The notes: generated by a model not told the origin, from the sequence alone. DNA of 41,794 nt from Thioalkalivibrio sp. (GCA_011389655.1 JAABTX010000018.1:1-41794); one strand, 5' to 3'; counted from the first letter of the stretch, positions 1-9,478 are shown. Numbers and translations: made by a program.

Positions 1-1026
1 CTCGAGATGGTGGCGAACACGCCGTCTTCGGCCCTCGGTTCCACCCGGGACAAGCCGGATCTGAAGTACTGTCAGGAGATCTTCAAGGTCCTCCAGGCAC
101 ACGAGATCAGCTACTTCTTCTACATCGGCGGCAACGACTCCTCCGACACGGTGCGGATCGTCAGCGAGGAGGCGCGCAAGGCCAACTACGCAATGCGCTG
201 CATCCATATCCCGAAGACCATCGACAACGATCTGGTGGTGAATGACCACACGCCGGGTTTCCCGTCGGCCGCTCGCTTCGTGGCCCAGGCCTTCATCGGT
301 GCCAACCTGGACAACTCCGCCCTTCCGGGCATCTACATTGCGGTGGTGATGGGACGCCACGCCGGCTTCCTGACCGCCGCGTCCGCGCTGGGCAAGAAGT
401 TCCCCGATGATGGCCCGCACCTGATCTACCTGCCCGAGCGCGTCTTCAACGTCGAGAAGTTCCTGGCCGACGTCAAGGCGACGATGGACCGCTACGGCCG
501 GTGCGTGATCGCGGTGAGCGAGGGGATCCACGACGAGGAGGGCGTGCCGATCGCGGTGAAGCTGGCCAAGAACGTCGAGCAGGACGCCCATGGCAACGTG
601 CAGCTGTCGGGTACCGGCGCCCTCGCCGACATGCTCTGCGAGGAGATCCGCACCAAGCTCGGTGTGAAGCGGGTGCGCGGCGACACCTTCGGTTACGTTC
701 AGCGCTCGTTCATCGGCTGCGTCTCCGACGTGGACCAGCGCGAGGCGCGGGAAGTGGGGGAGAAGGCAGTGCAGTATGCGATGTGGGACGACAACGACGG
801 CTCGGTGGTCATCGATCGCACCGGTTTCTACTCCTCGGACTATCGTCTCGTTCCGCTGGAAACCGTTGCCGGCAAGACCAAGGTGATGCCGGACGAGTTC
901 ATCGCCGATTCCGGCACCGACGTAACCGACGCCTTCCGGCTCTATCTGCGGCCGCTGCTGGGTTCGGGGATGCCGGACGCCTACCGGTTGCGCCAGAACC
1001 TGGTGCCCCGGGTGCTGAATCCCTGA
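1..1026 (+). CDS. PPi-dependent 6-phosphofructokinase, 5'-truncated by window edge
   Basis: Phosphofructokinase-family enzyme interconverting fructose 6-phosphate and fructose 1,6-bisphosphate in the cytoplasm. The reading frame is open from base 1 (Leu-Glu before the first Met at base 7), so the N-terminal nucleotide-binding glycine loop lies outside the window; about 70-80 residues are probably missing. Counting from that Met, visible family motifs are GGNDSS (41-46), PKTIDND (69-75) and MGRHAGF (about 115-121). The PKTIDND form, with Lys before TIDND, is typical of the pyrophosphate-using branch rather than ATP-PFK, so PPi is the likely phosphoryl donor and the reaction is reversible. It converges on adk, with a perfect hairpin between them. 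Family assignment is firm; PPi specificity is inferred. Confidence 0.88.
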   Translation, partial: LEMVANTPSSALGSTRDKPDLKYCQEIFKVLQAHEISYFFYIGGNDSSDTVRIVSEEARKANYAMRCIHIPKTIDNDLVVNDHTPGFPSAARFVAQAFIGANLDNSALPGIYIAVVMGRHAGFLTAASALGKKFPDDGPHLIYLPERVFNVEKFLADVKATMDRYGRCVIAVSEGIHDEEGVPIAVKLAKNVEQDAHGNVQLSGTGALADMLCEEIRTKLGVKRVRGDTFGYVQRSFIGCVSDVDQREAREVGEKAVQYAMWDDNDGSVVIDRTGFYSSDYRLVPLETVAGKTKVMPDEFIADSGTDVTDAFRLYLRPLLGSGMPDAYRLRQNLVPRVLNP

Positions 1027-1050
1027 GCCGGAGGGGAGCTGCCCGGGCCT

Positions 1051-1078
1051 CCCCTCTCCCGCACCAGCGGGAGAGGGG
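1051..1078. terminator. Perfect 12-bp hairpin between convergent genes
   Basis: CCCTCTCCCGC-type arms of 12 bp (1051-1062 and 1067-1078) pair perfectly around an ACCA loop, between the convergent phosphofructokinase and adk genes. There is no T-run. The hairpin and its flank (GGCTTGGGGGTGAGGG, 1077-1092) resemble a dispersed intergenic repeat found in many proteobacteria, so it may be both a repeat copy and a bidirectional transcription stop. Confidence 0.55.
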
Positions 1079-1098
1079 CTTGGGGGTGAGGGTACGAC

Positions 1099-1764
<666 letters not shown>

Positions 1765-1903
1765 TTAGTGTCTTGAAAGTATGTTATGCACCCGGCGCCA
1801 ATCGGCCGCGAGTTGCGCGGCGCTACAGTACAGCTTCTGTGGAGCCCCGCACAAGGCTTGCGCTTACGCGGCTCCGCACACTCAGACGGAGGAAACAGGA
1901 ACG

Positions 1904-3073
1904 ATGATGGAACCCGGCCCACGCGAAATCACCACGCCGTTCCGACCGATACCGCTGGATATTCCGGAGGGTATGAAGCCGAACGAGTTCTTCAACAGCA
2001 CCGAGAATCTCGCGGACCTGGTCAACAACAACGGGCTGCTGGTCAACCCGGAGAATCTGCTGCTCTACCGTAAGGCGCTCGGGCACAGCAACGAGTTCGA
2101 CACCTCGATCATCTACAACACCTCGAAGGTGATCCTGGACCCACTCGGCAGACCCGTGCGGCGCACGCAGGTCCCTGACCACGTGCGGCAGGTCTGGAAC
2201 CGGATGAACGGCATCATCATCGAGTACATGCTCGAGCAATACCCCGATCCTGCCGACGCCTTGATCCTTGCCGGTGAGGCGAGCCTGGACGCGACCTGGC
2301 CGCTGACCGCCCCGGGCGTGCCCAGCATCCGCATGCTGCACAACCACTTCATGGTGTTCCCGATGGTAGACCTGAAGCGGGCGCCGTTGGCGGACGCGGC
2401 CAACCCCAATCTTACCGACGGCGGCCAGCACAGCCTCTTTCAGGCCTACATGCGGGACGTCTACCGGGAGTTCTTCACCCGCGCCCTGGAACTGCGAATC
2501 CTGAAGCCCACGGCCGACGCCGACGCACGCCTGAGCCTGACGGGGTATCCGCAGGGCCTGCCCAGCTGGGAGATACAGGGCGGCGCGGCGGCGCTGCGCG
2601 AGGTGCGCTTCTGGCAGGAGTATGACGAGATCCTGAAGGGCTTCCTGGATTTCTACCGGACCTTCTTCTCGCAGGTCTCCACGCGCAATGCACCGATGCC
2701 CGAGGGGGTTCACTTCCCGCGTCACGTCGAGGAGGTGCTACTGTTCAACAACGACTTCCTGAAGACTGCGAAGAAGGTGCGCGACCTCTGCATGCACGAT
2801 GCCCGGTACGCCCATGCCATCCGCTGGCAGCCCGCCTTCAAGCAGCTCATCTACCGAAACGACGCGGGCCAGCTGATCGTGACCATCAGCCAGAACTCGA
2901 TCGGCAACGCGATTACCGAACTGCTGGGCGTGGTGGTGAACCGGCAACCGGACGCAGAGGCCTACGAGAGGCGGGAACCCGCGCTGATCGAGCGGCTGCT
3001 CGAGGTGCGCCGGCGCCTGATCGAGGCCGACCTGGGCGAGGGGATCGCGACGGATTACTGGCCGGCGGGTTAG
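1904..3073 (+). CDS. Conserved protein of unknown function
   Basis: Function not recognised. The start at 1904 is preceded by GGAGGAAACAGG, a strong ribosome-binding site; an in-frame ATG at 1781 has no such signal and would add an unlikely Cys/Ala-rich extension. The product is 389 residues, soluble, without a signal peptide or membrane segment. Notable segments are a Asn-rich NLADLVNNNGLLVNPENL (about 35-52) and HNHFMVFPM (about 145-153). The latter faintly recalls His-rich motifs of nucleotide-binding HIT/GalT proteins, but I cannot demonstrate homology. It is divergent from adk and convergent with soeC, separated from the latter by REP hairpins. Codon usage is like its neighbours, so it is probably resident. 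Confidence 0.8.
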   Translation: MMEPGPREITTPFRPIPLDIPEGMKPNEFFNSTENLADLVNNNGLLVNPENLLLYRKALGHSNEFDTSIIYNTSKVILDPLGRPVRRTQVPDHVRQVWNRMNGIIIEYMLEQYPDPADALILAGEASLDATWPLTAPGVPSIRMLHNHFMVFPMVDLKRAPLADAANPNLTDGGQHSLFQAYMRDVYREFFTRALELRILKPTADADARLSLTGYPQGLPSWEIQGGAAALREVRFWQEYDEILKGFLDFYRTFFSQVSTRNAPMPEGVHFPRHVEEVLLFNNDFLKTAKKVRDLCMHDARYAHAIRWQPAFKQLIYRNDAGQLIVTISQNSIGNAITELLGVVVNRQPDAEAYERREPALIERLLEVRRRLIEADLGEGIATDYWPAG

Positions 3074-3081
3074 AGTGGGGT

Positions 3082-3185
3082 ATCGCGGCTGGAAGCCGCT
3101 CCCACGGGGGGTCTCGTAGGAGCGGCCTCTGGCCGCGATCGGGCCGGGCCTGACCAGGGGAATCGCGGCTGCAAGCCGCTCCCAC
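3082..3185. repeat. REP hairpin cluster (3 copies)
   Basis: Three 24-bp copies of a palindromic element lie at 3082-3105 (minus orientation), 3116-3139 (plus) and 3162-3185 (minus). The plus-strand form begins GTAGGAGCGGC and ends GCCGCGAT. The core is GCGGCY-N3-RGCCGC, a 6-bp stem with a 3-base loop. The same family recurs at 40031-40254. Alternating orientation is typical of REP/REPIN elements mobilised by RAYT (TnpA-REP) transposases; no such transposase is in this window. The cluster fills the gap between the convergent ends of the unknown gene and soeC and may also stop transcription. Confidence 0.85.
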
Positions 3186-3204
3186 GCGTGACGGGGAATG
3201 CCGC

Positions 3205-4188
3205 TCAGGCCACCGACTGGTAGTAGAGGTTCTGCGGGTGATTCGCCTGGGCAAAGAAGAACCAGCGTTCGGCGACCAGCCCGAGGTACTGGATCAGGGC
3301 CGCGGCGATCAGCACGCTGGTCGGATCGACCGTCATCAGCAGGCTCACGGCCAGCAGTATCGTCGGGATGGCGAAGGCGGCGATCAGGAAGATCCACTTC
3401 ACCGCGCGGACGAATCCCTCCGACTTGTGGTGGAAGAACTCGCGGGTGTTGAAGGACCCGCCCATGAAGCCCTGCGATTTCTGCACGATGCGGGGGTGCT
3501 TGACCCCGATCGCGGTCTGCAGCGTCGACTTGGGCTTGATCCTCGCGTTGCGGATCAGCGAGGCGATTCGCGTGACCAGACCGAGCAGGGTCAGCGCGAT
3601 CGCGGTCGACGCCAGCACGTGCACCAGCTGTGCTCCCGACCACGCGGCATAGGCGGTGGCGAGGGTAAAGCCGGAGGCGGCACCGAGCACGGTGTAGTTC
3701 ACCACGGTCAGCGGCGAGTGCCATTCCTGCAGGAATTTCACGGCCGCATAGATCATCGCGGTGCTCACGAAGAGCGCCACCGCCAGCAGCGTGCCCGCCA
3801 TGCCGAGGGCCACCGTCACCAGCACCGCGCGGTCGCCGGGCAGCGTGAGCAGCGTCGGATTGAAGTTCAGCCAGTGCGCGAGGCCGTACAGGAAGACCAC
3901 ACCCATGAAGGCCGGCAGCACGATGACCTCGCGCGAGAGCCATGAGGTGCGCCACTTTGTCGCGGTGCGCCAGGCTCGCTCCGGGCGGCCGAGGTGGAAG
4001 AAGGATGCGATCAGACCGAGCCCGAGCAGGATCAGGGAGGCCAGTGTTCCGAGCGCAAGGAAGTTCCCGTTCTGTGTCGGCGCCATGCCAAGGAGCCCCA
4101 GGGACTCCGTCAGGAACAGCGCGATGAAGAGCCCCTGACCGGCGCCGATCAGGGTGGTGAGGAAGATCACGGAGAAGGCAGGATGCAT
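3205..4188 (-). CDS. soeC: Sulfite dehydrogenase membrane anchor subunit (DmsC/NrfD-like)
   Basis: Integral membrane subunit that anchors the SoeAB catalytic dimer to the cytoplasmic face of the inner membrane and passes sulfite-derived electrons to quinone. The 327-residue protein is almost wholly hydrophobic, with about eight predicted transmembrane helices beginning MHPAFSVIFLTTLIGAGQG, as in DmsC-family anchors; FHLGRPERAW (about 68-77) is a conserved loop in this family. The start at 4188 follows AGGGAAG and lies 17 bp after the soeB stop, so the longer open frame reaching into soeB is not used. It is the last gene of soeABC. A polysulfide or tetrathionate reductase anchor is the main alternative, judged less likely because the catalytic subunit lacks an export signal. 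Confidence 0.85.
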   Translation of the reverse strand: MHPAFSVIFLTTLIGAGQGLFIALFLTESLGLLGMAPTQNGNFLALGTLASLILLGLGLIASFFHLGRPERAWRTATKWRTSWLSREVIVLPAFMGVVFLYGLAHWLNFNPTLLTLPGDRAVLVTVALGMAGTLLAVALFVSTAMIYAAVKFLQEWHSPLTVVNYTVLGAASGFTLATAYAAWSGAQLVHVLASTAIALTLLGLVTRIASLIRNARIKPKSTLQTAIGVKHPRIVQKSQGFMGGSFNTREFFHHKSEGFVRAVKWIFLIAAFAIPTILLAVSLLMTVDPTSVLIAAALIQYLGLVAERWFFFAQANHPQNLYYQSVA

Positions 4189-4205
4189 GACGAATTCTTC
4201 CCTGG

Positions 4206-4937
4206 TTACCAGCTGGTGACGTCGTCGAGCGACGGCTCGTCTCGGTCCGGCTTGGGCAGTTTGCTGTCGATCCTGAGCGGGTTGTCGGTGCGCTCGAGTT
4301 CGTCCTCGCGCACGGTAATGCGCGTCTTGTGCCGCGGCAGGTAGTGGTTGGCCGGCTTGGTGCCCCATTCCGGCATCAACTGGTAACCGCCGTTTTCGCG
4401 GATGGCCGTCGACACCTCGGAGTCGGGATCGTGGACATCCCCGAACAGGCGTGCGTTGGTCGGGCAGGCGCGCACGCAGGCCGGCTTGCGATCCCACTCC
4501 GGGAGTGCTTGGTCGTAGATGCGATCCACGCAGAGCGTGCACTTCGTCATCACCCGGCGCTGGGCGTCGACCTCGCGCACGCCATAGGGACAAGCCCACG
4601 AGCAGTACTTGCAGCCGATGCACTTGTCGTAGTCCACCAGCACGATGCCGTCTTCCTCGCGCTTGTACGAGGCGCCGGTGGGGCAGACCGGCACGCAGGG
4701 CGGTTCCTCGCAGTGCAGGCAGGACTTCGGGAAGTGCACGGTCTCGGTGTTCGGATACTCTCCGACCTCGAAGGTCTGCACCCGGTTGAAGAAGGTACCG
4801 GTGGGATCCGCATCGTAGGGACGCAGGTCGACCAGCGGGCCGGCCTCGCCAGAGGTGTTCCACTCCTTGCAGCTGGTCACGCAGGCATGGCAGCCGACGC
4901 AGACGTTCAGGTCGATGACCAAAGCGAGCTGGGTCAT
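4206..4937 (-). CDS. soeB: Sulfite dehydrogenase iron-sulfur subunit
   Basis: Electron-transfer subunit expected to carry four [4Fe-4S] clusters between the molybdenum site of SoeA and the membrane subunit SoeC. The 243-residue sequence has the four cysteine groups of DmsB/PsrB-type proteins: CVGCHACVTSC (about 13-23), CLHCEEPPCVPVC (about 73-85), CIGCKYCSWAC (about 106-116) and CTLC with CVRAC (about 132 and 154). There is no signal peptide. Its ATG overlaps the soeA stop codon by one base (TAATG), and AAAGGAGG just upstream is a near-perfect ribosome-binding site, so it is co-translated with soeA. Family is certain; the sulfite-oxidising role rests on the whole operon. Confidence 0.9.
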   Translation of the reverse strand: MTQLALVIDLNVCVGCHACVTSCKEWNTSGEAGPLVDLRPYDADPTGTFFNRVQTFEVGEYPNTETVHFPKSCLHCEEPPCVPVCPTGASYKREEDGIVLVDYDKCIGCKYCSWACPYGVREVDAQRRVMTKCTLCVDRIYDQALPEWDRKPACVRACPTNARLFGDVHDPDSEVSTAIRENGGYQLMPEWGTKPANHYLPRHKTRITVREDELERTDNPLRIDSKLPKPDRDEPSLDDVTSW

Positions 4938-7801
4938 TACTTGCCTCCTTTGGCAGCGAAGAAGTTCCAGACCCGGGGCCGCTTCGACTGGCCCGGGAAG
5001 GGCTTCACGGTGTCGAACTGCGGCGCCGTCACCTTCGGCTCGTCGGCCTCGGCCTTGTAGATGCGTACCCGGACGTCATACCAGGACGCCTGGCCGGTCA
5101 CCGGGTCGGAGTTCGAGATGCGTCCCTGATCGCTCGGCAGTTCCTCGGAGATCAGGTGGTTCAGCAGGAAGCCCTTGCGTGCCTCGTTCGACTTCGGGGA
5201 CAGGTTCCAGGCCCCGGCCGCCTTGCCGATCGCGTTCCAGGTCCACACGGTGCCCGGTTCCACGGCCTCGGAGTACTTGGCCATGCAGCGCACCTTGCCC
5301 CACTGGCTCTCGACCCAGATCCAGTCGTCATCCTGGATGCCGGCGTTCTTCGCGGTGACGGGGTTCACGAACAGCAGGTTGTGCGTGTGGATCTGTCGTA
5401 GCCAGGCGTTCTGAGAGTCCCAGGAGTGGTACATTGCCATCGGTCGCTGCGTGATCGCGGCGAGCGGATAGGTATGCTTGTCCGTGGCCTGGCATTCCAG
5501 CGGGTCGTAGTGAAAGGGCAGCGGGTCGAAATAGGTCGCGACGCGCTCGGCGAGGTGCGCGGGCGGCCGCCGTGACGTGCCCTTGCCCTGCGCCGCGGCA
5601 CGGAACTTCATCAGCACCTCGGAATAGAGGTGGATCAGAATCGGCTCCGCGTAGCGCGTGATGCGGTTGCGCTGGGACCACTCGAGGTAGCCCTTGTTCC
5701 AGTTGCGCATGTACTGGTAGCTCTTGGGCAGTTCGTGGTGGTAAACGCAGTTGTTCTTCGCGTACATCTCCCACTGGTTGGGGTTGGGCTCGCCGCGCAG
5801 GGCCTTCTCGCCGCCCTTGCCGCGCCAGCCGGCAAGGAATCCGATGCCGGAACCCGGCTCGGTCTCGTAGTTCACGACGAAGTCCGGGTAGTCGCGGTAC
5901 TTGCGCTTGCCCTCTGGCGTCGTGAAGGCGGGCAGCTTCAGCCGCGACCCGAGTTCGATCAGCACCTCCTGGAAGGGCTTGCACTCGCCCTTCGGCGGCA
6001 CCACGGGGATGCGCACCGAGTCCGCTGGTCCGTCGAATTCGGAGATCGGGCGGTCGAGCATCGACATCGCGTCGTGCCGCTCCAGGTAGGTGGTATCGGG
6101 CAGCACCAGGTCCGCGAAGGCCGTCATCTCGGACTGGAAGGCGTCGGCGACCACCAGGAAGGGGATTCTGTATTCGCCGTTCTCGTCCTTGTCGTTCAGC
6201 ATTTTCCGGACCTCAACCGTGTTCATGGTCGAGTTCCAGGCCATGTTGGCCATGAAGATCAGCAGGGTGTCGATCCGGTAGGGATCGCCGCGCCACGCAT
6301 TGGTGATCACGTTGTGCATCATGCCGTGCACCGCCAGCGGATACTCCCAGGAGAAGGCCTTGTCGATGCGCACCGGCTCGCCCTGCTCGTCGACGAAGAG
6401 GTCGTCGGGCTCGGCCGGCCAGCCCAGCACCATCCCGTCCAGCGGCTTGCCGGGCTGGACGCCCTCGGGGCCCTTCGGCGTGCGCGCGCAGGGCGGGATC
6501 GGGCGCGGGAACGGCGCCTTGTGACGGAAGCCGCCCGGGCGGTCGATGGTGCCGAGCAGCGACATCAGGATCGCCAGCGCGCGGATGCTGTGGAAGCCGT
6601 TGGAGTGTGCCGCGAGGCCGCGCATCGCGTGAAAGGAGACCGGGTTGCCGGTCACGCTCTCGTGCTCCACGCCCCAGGAGTCGGTCCAGGCGATCGGTAG
6701 CTCGATGCGCTGGTCGCGCGCGGTCACGCCCATCTCGTGGGCAAGGCGGCGGATGGTCTCCACCGGGATGCCGGTGATCCTGGAGGCCCATTCCGGGGTG
6801 TATTCCTCCACCCGCTCCTTCAGCAGCTGGAACGCCGGTTTCGCCAGGGTCCCGTCCTCGAGCCGGAATTCTCCGAGCAGGTACGGGTCGGCGTCGGCGC
6901 TGTGGGTGCGCACCGCGCGGTCGGTGCGGCGGTCCCACCAGAGCTTGTCCTGGGGATCGTAGCAACCGTCGGACGCCGGCGCCTCGTCCCGGAGGAACAT
7001 GCCGAACTCGTCATTGGCCTCGTCCACGTTCACCAGCTGGCCGCCGTTGCTGTAGCGCACCAGGAAGTCGCGGTCGTAGAGGCCCTTGGCAATGATCTCG
7101 TGGATCAGGGCCAGCAGCAGGGCGCTGTCGGTACCCGGCCGGATCGGCACCCATTCGTCGGCGATCGCAGAGTAACCGGTGCGCACCGGGTTGATGGAGA
7201 TGAAGCGGCCGCCCTCGCGCTTGAACTTCGAGATCGCGATCTTCAGCGGGTTCGAATGGTGGTCCTCGGCGGTGCCGATCATTACGAAGAGCTTGGAGCG
7301 CTCGAGGTCCGGGCCGCCGAATTCCCAGAAGGAGCCGCCGATGGTGTAGATCATCCCCGCGGCCATGTTCACCGAACAGAAGCCGCCATGGGCCGCGTAG
7401 TTCGGGGTCCCGAACTGCTTGGCGAACAGTCCGGTCAGCGCCTGCATCTGGTCGCGGCCGGTGAACAGCGCGAACTTCTTCGGGTCGGTCTCGCGCAGGT
7501 GGGCCAGCCGTCCCTCCAGCATGGAGAAGGCCTCCTCCCAGGAGATGGCCTCGAAGTCACCAGCGCCACGCTCGGCACCCTGCCTGCGGCGCAGCGGCCG
7601 GGTGAGGCGTGCCGGGGAGTACTGTTTCATGATCCCCGAGGAGCCCTTGGCGCAGATCACGCCCTTGTTGATCGGGTGATCGGGGTTGCCGTCGATGTAC
7701 CGGACCTCGCCGTCGCGGACATGCACGCGGATGCCGCAGCGGCACGCACACATGTAACAGGTGGTATTTTTGACTTCCTGCGAGGGGGTCTGTGGCATCA
7801 T
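4937..7801 (-). CDS. soeA: Sulfite dehydrogenase molybdopterin catalytic subunit
   Basis: Catalytic subunit of the complex iron-sulfur molybdoenzyme family, predicted to oxidise sulfite to sulfate in the cytoplasm. The 954-residue protein binds a [4Fe-4S] cluster near the N-terminus (C15-x2-C18-x3-C22-x27-C50) and bis-MGD. Cys142 in HGGFCS is the candidate molybdenum ligand, by analogy with PsrA-type enzymes. The C-terminal part (about 760-930) looks like the dinucleotide-binding domain. There is no twin-arginine signal; this separates SoeA from exported polysulfide, thiosulfate and tetrathionate reductases and fits known cytoplasmic SoeABC of purple sulfur bacteria. Two adjacent ATGs (7801, 7798) follow AAGGCGG. 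It heads soeABC, and the AT-rich 7802-7918 gap upstream should hold the promoter. Confidence 0.88.
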   Translation of the reverse strand: MMPQTPSQEVKNTTCYMCACRCGIRVHVRDGEVRYIDGNPDHPINKGVICAKGSSGIMKQYSPARLTRPLRRRQGAERGAGDFEAISWEEAFSMLEGRLAHLRETDPKKFALFTGRDQMQALTGLFAKQFGTPNYAAHGGFCSVNMAAGMIYTIGGSFWEFGGPDLERSKLFVMIGTAEDHHSNPLKIAISKFKREGGRFISINPVRTGYSAIADEWVPIRPGTDSALLLALIHEIIAKGLYDRDFLVRYSNGGQLVNVDEANDEFGMFLRDEAPASDGCYDPQDKLWWDRRTDRAVRTHSADADPYLLGEFRLEDGTLAKPAFQLLKERVEEYTPEWASRITGIPVETIRRLAHEMGVTARDQRIELPIAWTDSWGVEHESVTGNPVSFHAMRGLAAHSNGFHSIRALAILMSLLGTIDRPGGFRHKAPFPRPIPPCARTPKGPEGVQPGKPLDGMVLGWPAEPDDLFVDEQGEPVRIDKAFSWEYPLAVHGMMHNVITNAWRGDPYRIDTLLIFMANMAWNSTMNTVEVRKMLNDKDENGEYRIPFLVVADAFQSEMTAFADLVLPDTTYLERHDAMSMLDRPISEFDGPADSVRIPVVPPKGECKPFQEVLIELGSRLKLPAFTTPEGKRKYRDYPDFVVNYETEPGSGIGFLAGWRGKGGEKALRGEPNPNQWEMYAKNNCVYHHELPKSYQYMRNWNKGYLEWSQRNRITRYAEPILIHLYSEVLMKFRAAAQGKGTSRRPPAHLAERVATYFDPLPFHYDPLECQATDKHTYPLAAITQRPMAMYHSWDSQNAWLRQIHTHNLLFVNPVTAKNAGIQDDDWIWVESQWGKVRCMAKYSEAVEPGTVWTWNAIGKAAGAWNLSPKSNEARKGFLLNHLISEELPSDQGRISNSDPVTGQASWYDVRVRIYKAEADEPKVTAPQFDTVKPFPGQSKRPRVWNFFAAKGGK

Positions 7802-7918
7802 GAATACCGCCTTGATTAATAAGTAAATTACGATATAGTCGGGTCAGTATGCAGTTACCGAGCTGGTCCTACAAGACAAAAGTTTTTATCCATCCATAAG
7901 CAGCCAAGGAATTCCGAC

Positions 7919-8047
7919 ATGCCCGAGCCCACCCCCCAGTCCAGCGCAGACAAGCGGCAACGCGCCGCCGGGTCACCGCGGCATCAGGCCGGACGGCTGC
8001 CTGCCGGCGACGCTGCGGCGGGCGCCGAAAGGAGCGGCGGGGCATGA
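7919..8047 (+). CDS. Possible 42-residue leader or small protein
   Basis: A short frame begins at ATG 7919, ten bases after AAGGA, and ends in a TGA that overlaps the ATG of the phosphoesterase gene (ATGA at 8044-8047). The predicted product is hydrophilic and rich in Ala, Gly and Arg, starting MPEPTPQSSADKRQ, with no recognisable domain. The overlap suggests translational coupling, but in GC-rich DNA such a frame can be open by chance, and the downstream gene has its own AAAGGAG site at 8028-8034. I regard it as possible rather than established. Confidence 0.3.
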   Translation: MPEPTPQSSADKRQRAAGSPRHQAGRLPAGDAAAGAERSGGA

Positions 8048-8577
8048 AGGTCTGCATCGTTTCGGACAGCCATGACCGCGGCCCCATGCTGGCGCGGGCC
8101 ATCGAGGCGGGTGCCGCCGAGGGTGCCGAGGCGGTGATCCACTGCGGCGACCTGATCGGCGGAAACACCCTGAAGGCCTCGCTGAAGCTCGGGCTGCCGA
8201 TCCACGCGGTTCACGGCAACAACCTCGGTGATCCGGTGGCCATCTCGCGCATTGCCCACCAGTCCAACGGCCTGCTGACGTACTACGGGCACGACGGAAT
8301 CCTCACCCTGGGCGGCCGGCGCATCTTCGTGACTCACTATCCGCACTATGCCCATGCGATGGCCTGCACCGGAGAATACGACCTCGTCTGCTGCGGGCAC
8401 AGTCACGAGCCCGAGGTGCGCCAGCAGCCTCACGTGAAGAATGGGGCGGCCTGGGTCGTGAATCCCGGTACCGTGGCAGGCTTGGGGGCGCCCGAGGCCA
8501 CCTGGGCGCTGGGCGATCTGGCGACGATGAATTTCGAGATCCGGCTGACGCCAGAGGTGGAGCGGACCGAGGTCTGA
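8044..8577 (+). CDS. YfcE/MJ0936-type metallophosphoesterase
   Basis: Small calcineurin-like phosphodiesterase of 177 residues, predicted to hydrolyse phosphodiester or phosphomonoester bonds with a two-metal centre. The family metal ligands can all be read: SDSH (7-10), HCGD (about 33-36), HGNN (about 57-60), THYPHY (about 97-102) and GHSHEP (about 118-123), followed by NPG (about 140-142). The single-domain architecture and length match YfcE-like enzymes, whose natural substrates are mostly unknown. The start at 8044 has AAAGGAG about 10 bases upstream and overlaps the stop of a possible short upstream frame. It is divergent from soeABC; nothing in the sequence ties it to sulfur oxidation. 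Confidence 0.88.
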   Translation: MKVCIVSDSHDRGPMLARAIEAGAAEGAEAVIHCGDLIGGNTLKASLKLGLPIHAVHGNNLGDPVAISRIAHQSNGLLTYYGHDGILTLGGRRIFVTHYPHYAHAMACTGEYDLVCCGHSHEPEVRQQPHVKNGAAWVVNPGTVAGLGAPEATWALGDLATMNFEIRLTPEVERTEV

Positions 8578-8578
8578 A

Positions 8579-8594
8579 GCGGCCCAGGGGCCGC
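8579..8594. terminator. Hairpin just after phosphoesterase stop
   Basis: GCGGCCCAGGGGCCGC starts one base after the TGA of the phosphoesterase gene and folds into a 6-7-bp GC stem with a tiny loop. There is no T-run, so it is a weak terminator candidate. The rest of the 295-bp gap up to the CBS gene has no other clear signal. Confidence 0.4.
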
Positions 8595-8872
8595 GACACA
8601 CGCGCCCTCAGCGCCGAGGGGCCGTGCATCGGCCGGTTTCGGTCTCCTCACTGTCCCGGTTCCCGGGGCCGACCAGGTCCCCGCCGTATCGTGGCCCGGT
8701 CGACTGCCGGGAGGCGACGAGAACGGAGGATCGTGTTTCCGGTTGCCAATGGTCTATCCTCCGGTTGACGCGCGGTTGCCCGCAGCCGCACACGCGCCCT
8801 TCGGCCCTGGACGGCGCCGCGATCGGCGCCTAAATTGGGACGTTTGCTAGCGATAACAAAAAGGGAGTCGAG

Positions 8873-9478
8873 ATGACGAGTGAGAGCGCGCACAAGCCTC
8901 TGCCATCGCACAAGGCCCGGCCGGGCGCCCGGCTGCAGCAGCCTACCGAGGCTCCGTCGCTGGTGACCGTATCTTCCTCGGCGCTGTGCGTGATGACCGA
9001 TTTCCGCAAGGTGCCGGTCGCGACCATCGGGCCGATGGCGACACTGAGCGAGGCGACCCAGGCGATGATCAAGCGGGGCGTGCGCCTGCTGCTCGTGGTT
9101 GACGAGCAGGAGGACGTGATTGGCCTGATTACCGCTCGTGACACCCAGGGCGAGAGGCCGATCCAGATGGTTCACGAGCACGGGGGGCGCTACGACGATT
9201 TGCAGGTGCGTGACCTGATGGCGCCAGTGGACGGCATCGACCTGCTGGAGATGTCCCGGGTGATGCGGGCCGAGGTGGGTGACATCGTCGCAACCCTGAA
9301 GAACTGGGGTCGCCAGCACGCGCTGGTCGGGGAGCTGGATCCTGCAACCGGGACGCATCGCATCCGCGGCATGTTTTCGGCGACGCAGATCAGTCGCCAG
9401 CTCGGCCTGCCGGTGCAGACCTTCGATGTCGCCCGGACCTTCGCCGACATCCAGGCGGCACTTTCGAAGGCGTACTGA
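8873..9478 (+). CDS. CBS-domain pair protein
   Basis: Cytoplasmic 201-residue protein consisting of a low-complexity N-terminal tail (about 1-40) and a tandem CBS pair (Bateman module). The first CBS motif runs VPVATIGPMATLSEATQAM to VIGLITARD (about 47-90); the second begins VRDLMAPVDGIDLLEM (about 112-127). Such modules usually bind adenine nucleotides and act as energy sensors. No enzyme or channel domain is attached, so the partner is unknown. The start at 8873 follows AAAAAGGGAG. It lies convergent with sat, where an adenylate-sensing role would be plausible, but that is inference from position only. Confidence 0.85.
   Translation: MTSESAHKPLPSHKARPGARLQQPTEAPSLVTVSSSALCVMTDFRKVPVATIGPMATLSEATQAMIKRGVRLLLVVDEQEDVIGLITARDTQGERPIQMVHEHGGRYDDLQVRDLMAPVDGIDLLEMSRVMRAEVGDIVATLKNWGRQHALVGELDPATGTHRIRGMFSATQISRQLGLPVQTFDVARTFADIQAALSKAY

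Noticed and set aside
1781-1903. Upstream extension of the unknown gene from ATG 1781
   Set aside because: No ribosome site, atypical composition, and a strong GGAGG site directly before ATG 1904.
3082-3185. Repeat clusters here and at 40 kb considered as CRISPR arrays
   Set aside because: Copies alternate in orientation, have irregular short spacing, are themselves palindromic, and no cas genes are nearby.
3205-4863. Long frame joining soeC to part of soeB as one fusion protein
   Set aside because: The upstream part is an Arg/Gly-rich reading of soeB in another frame. soeC has its own start and ribosome site at 4188, and soeB is complete.
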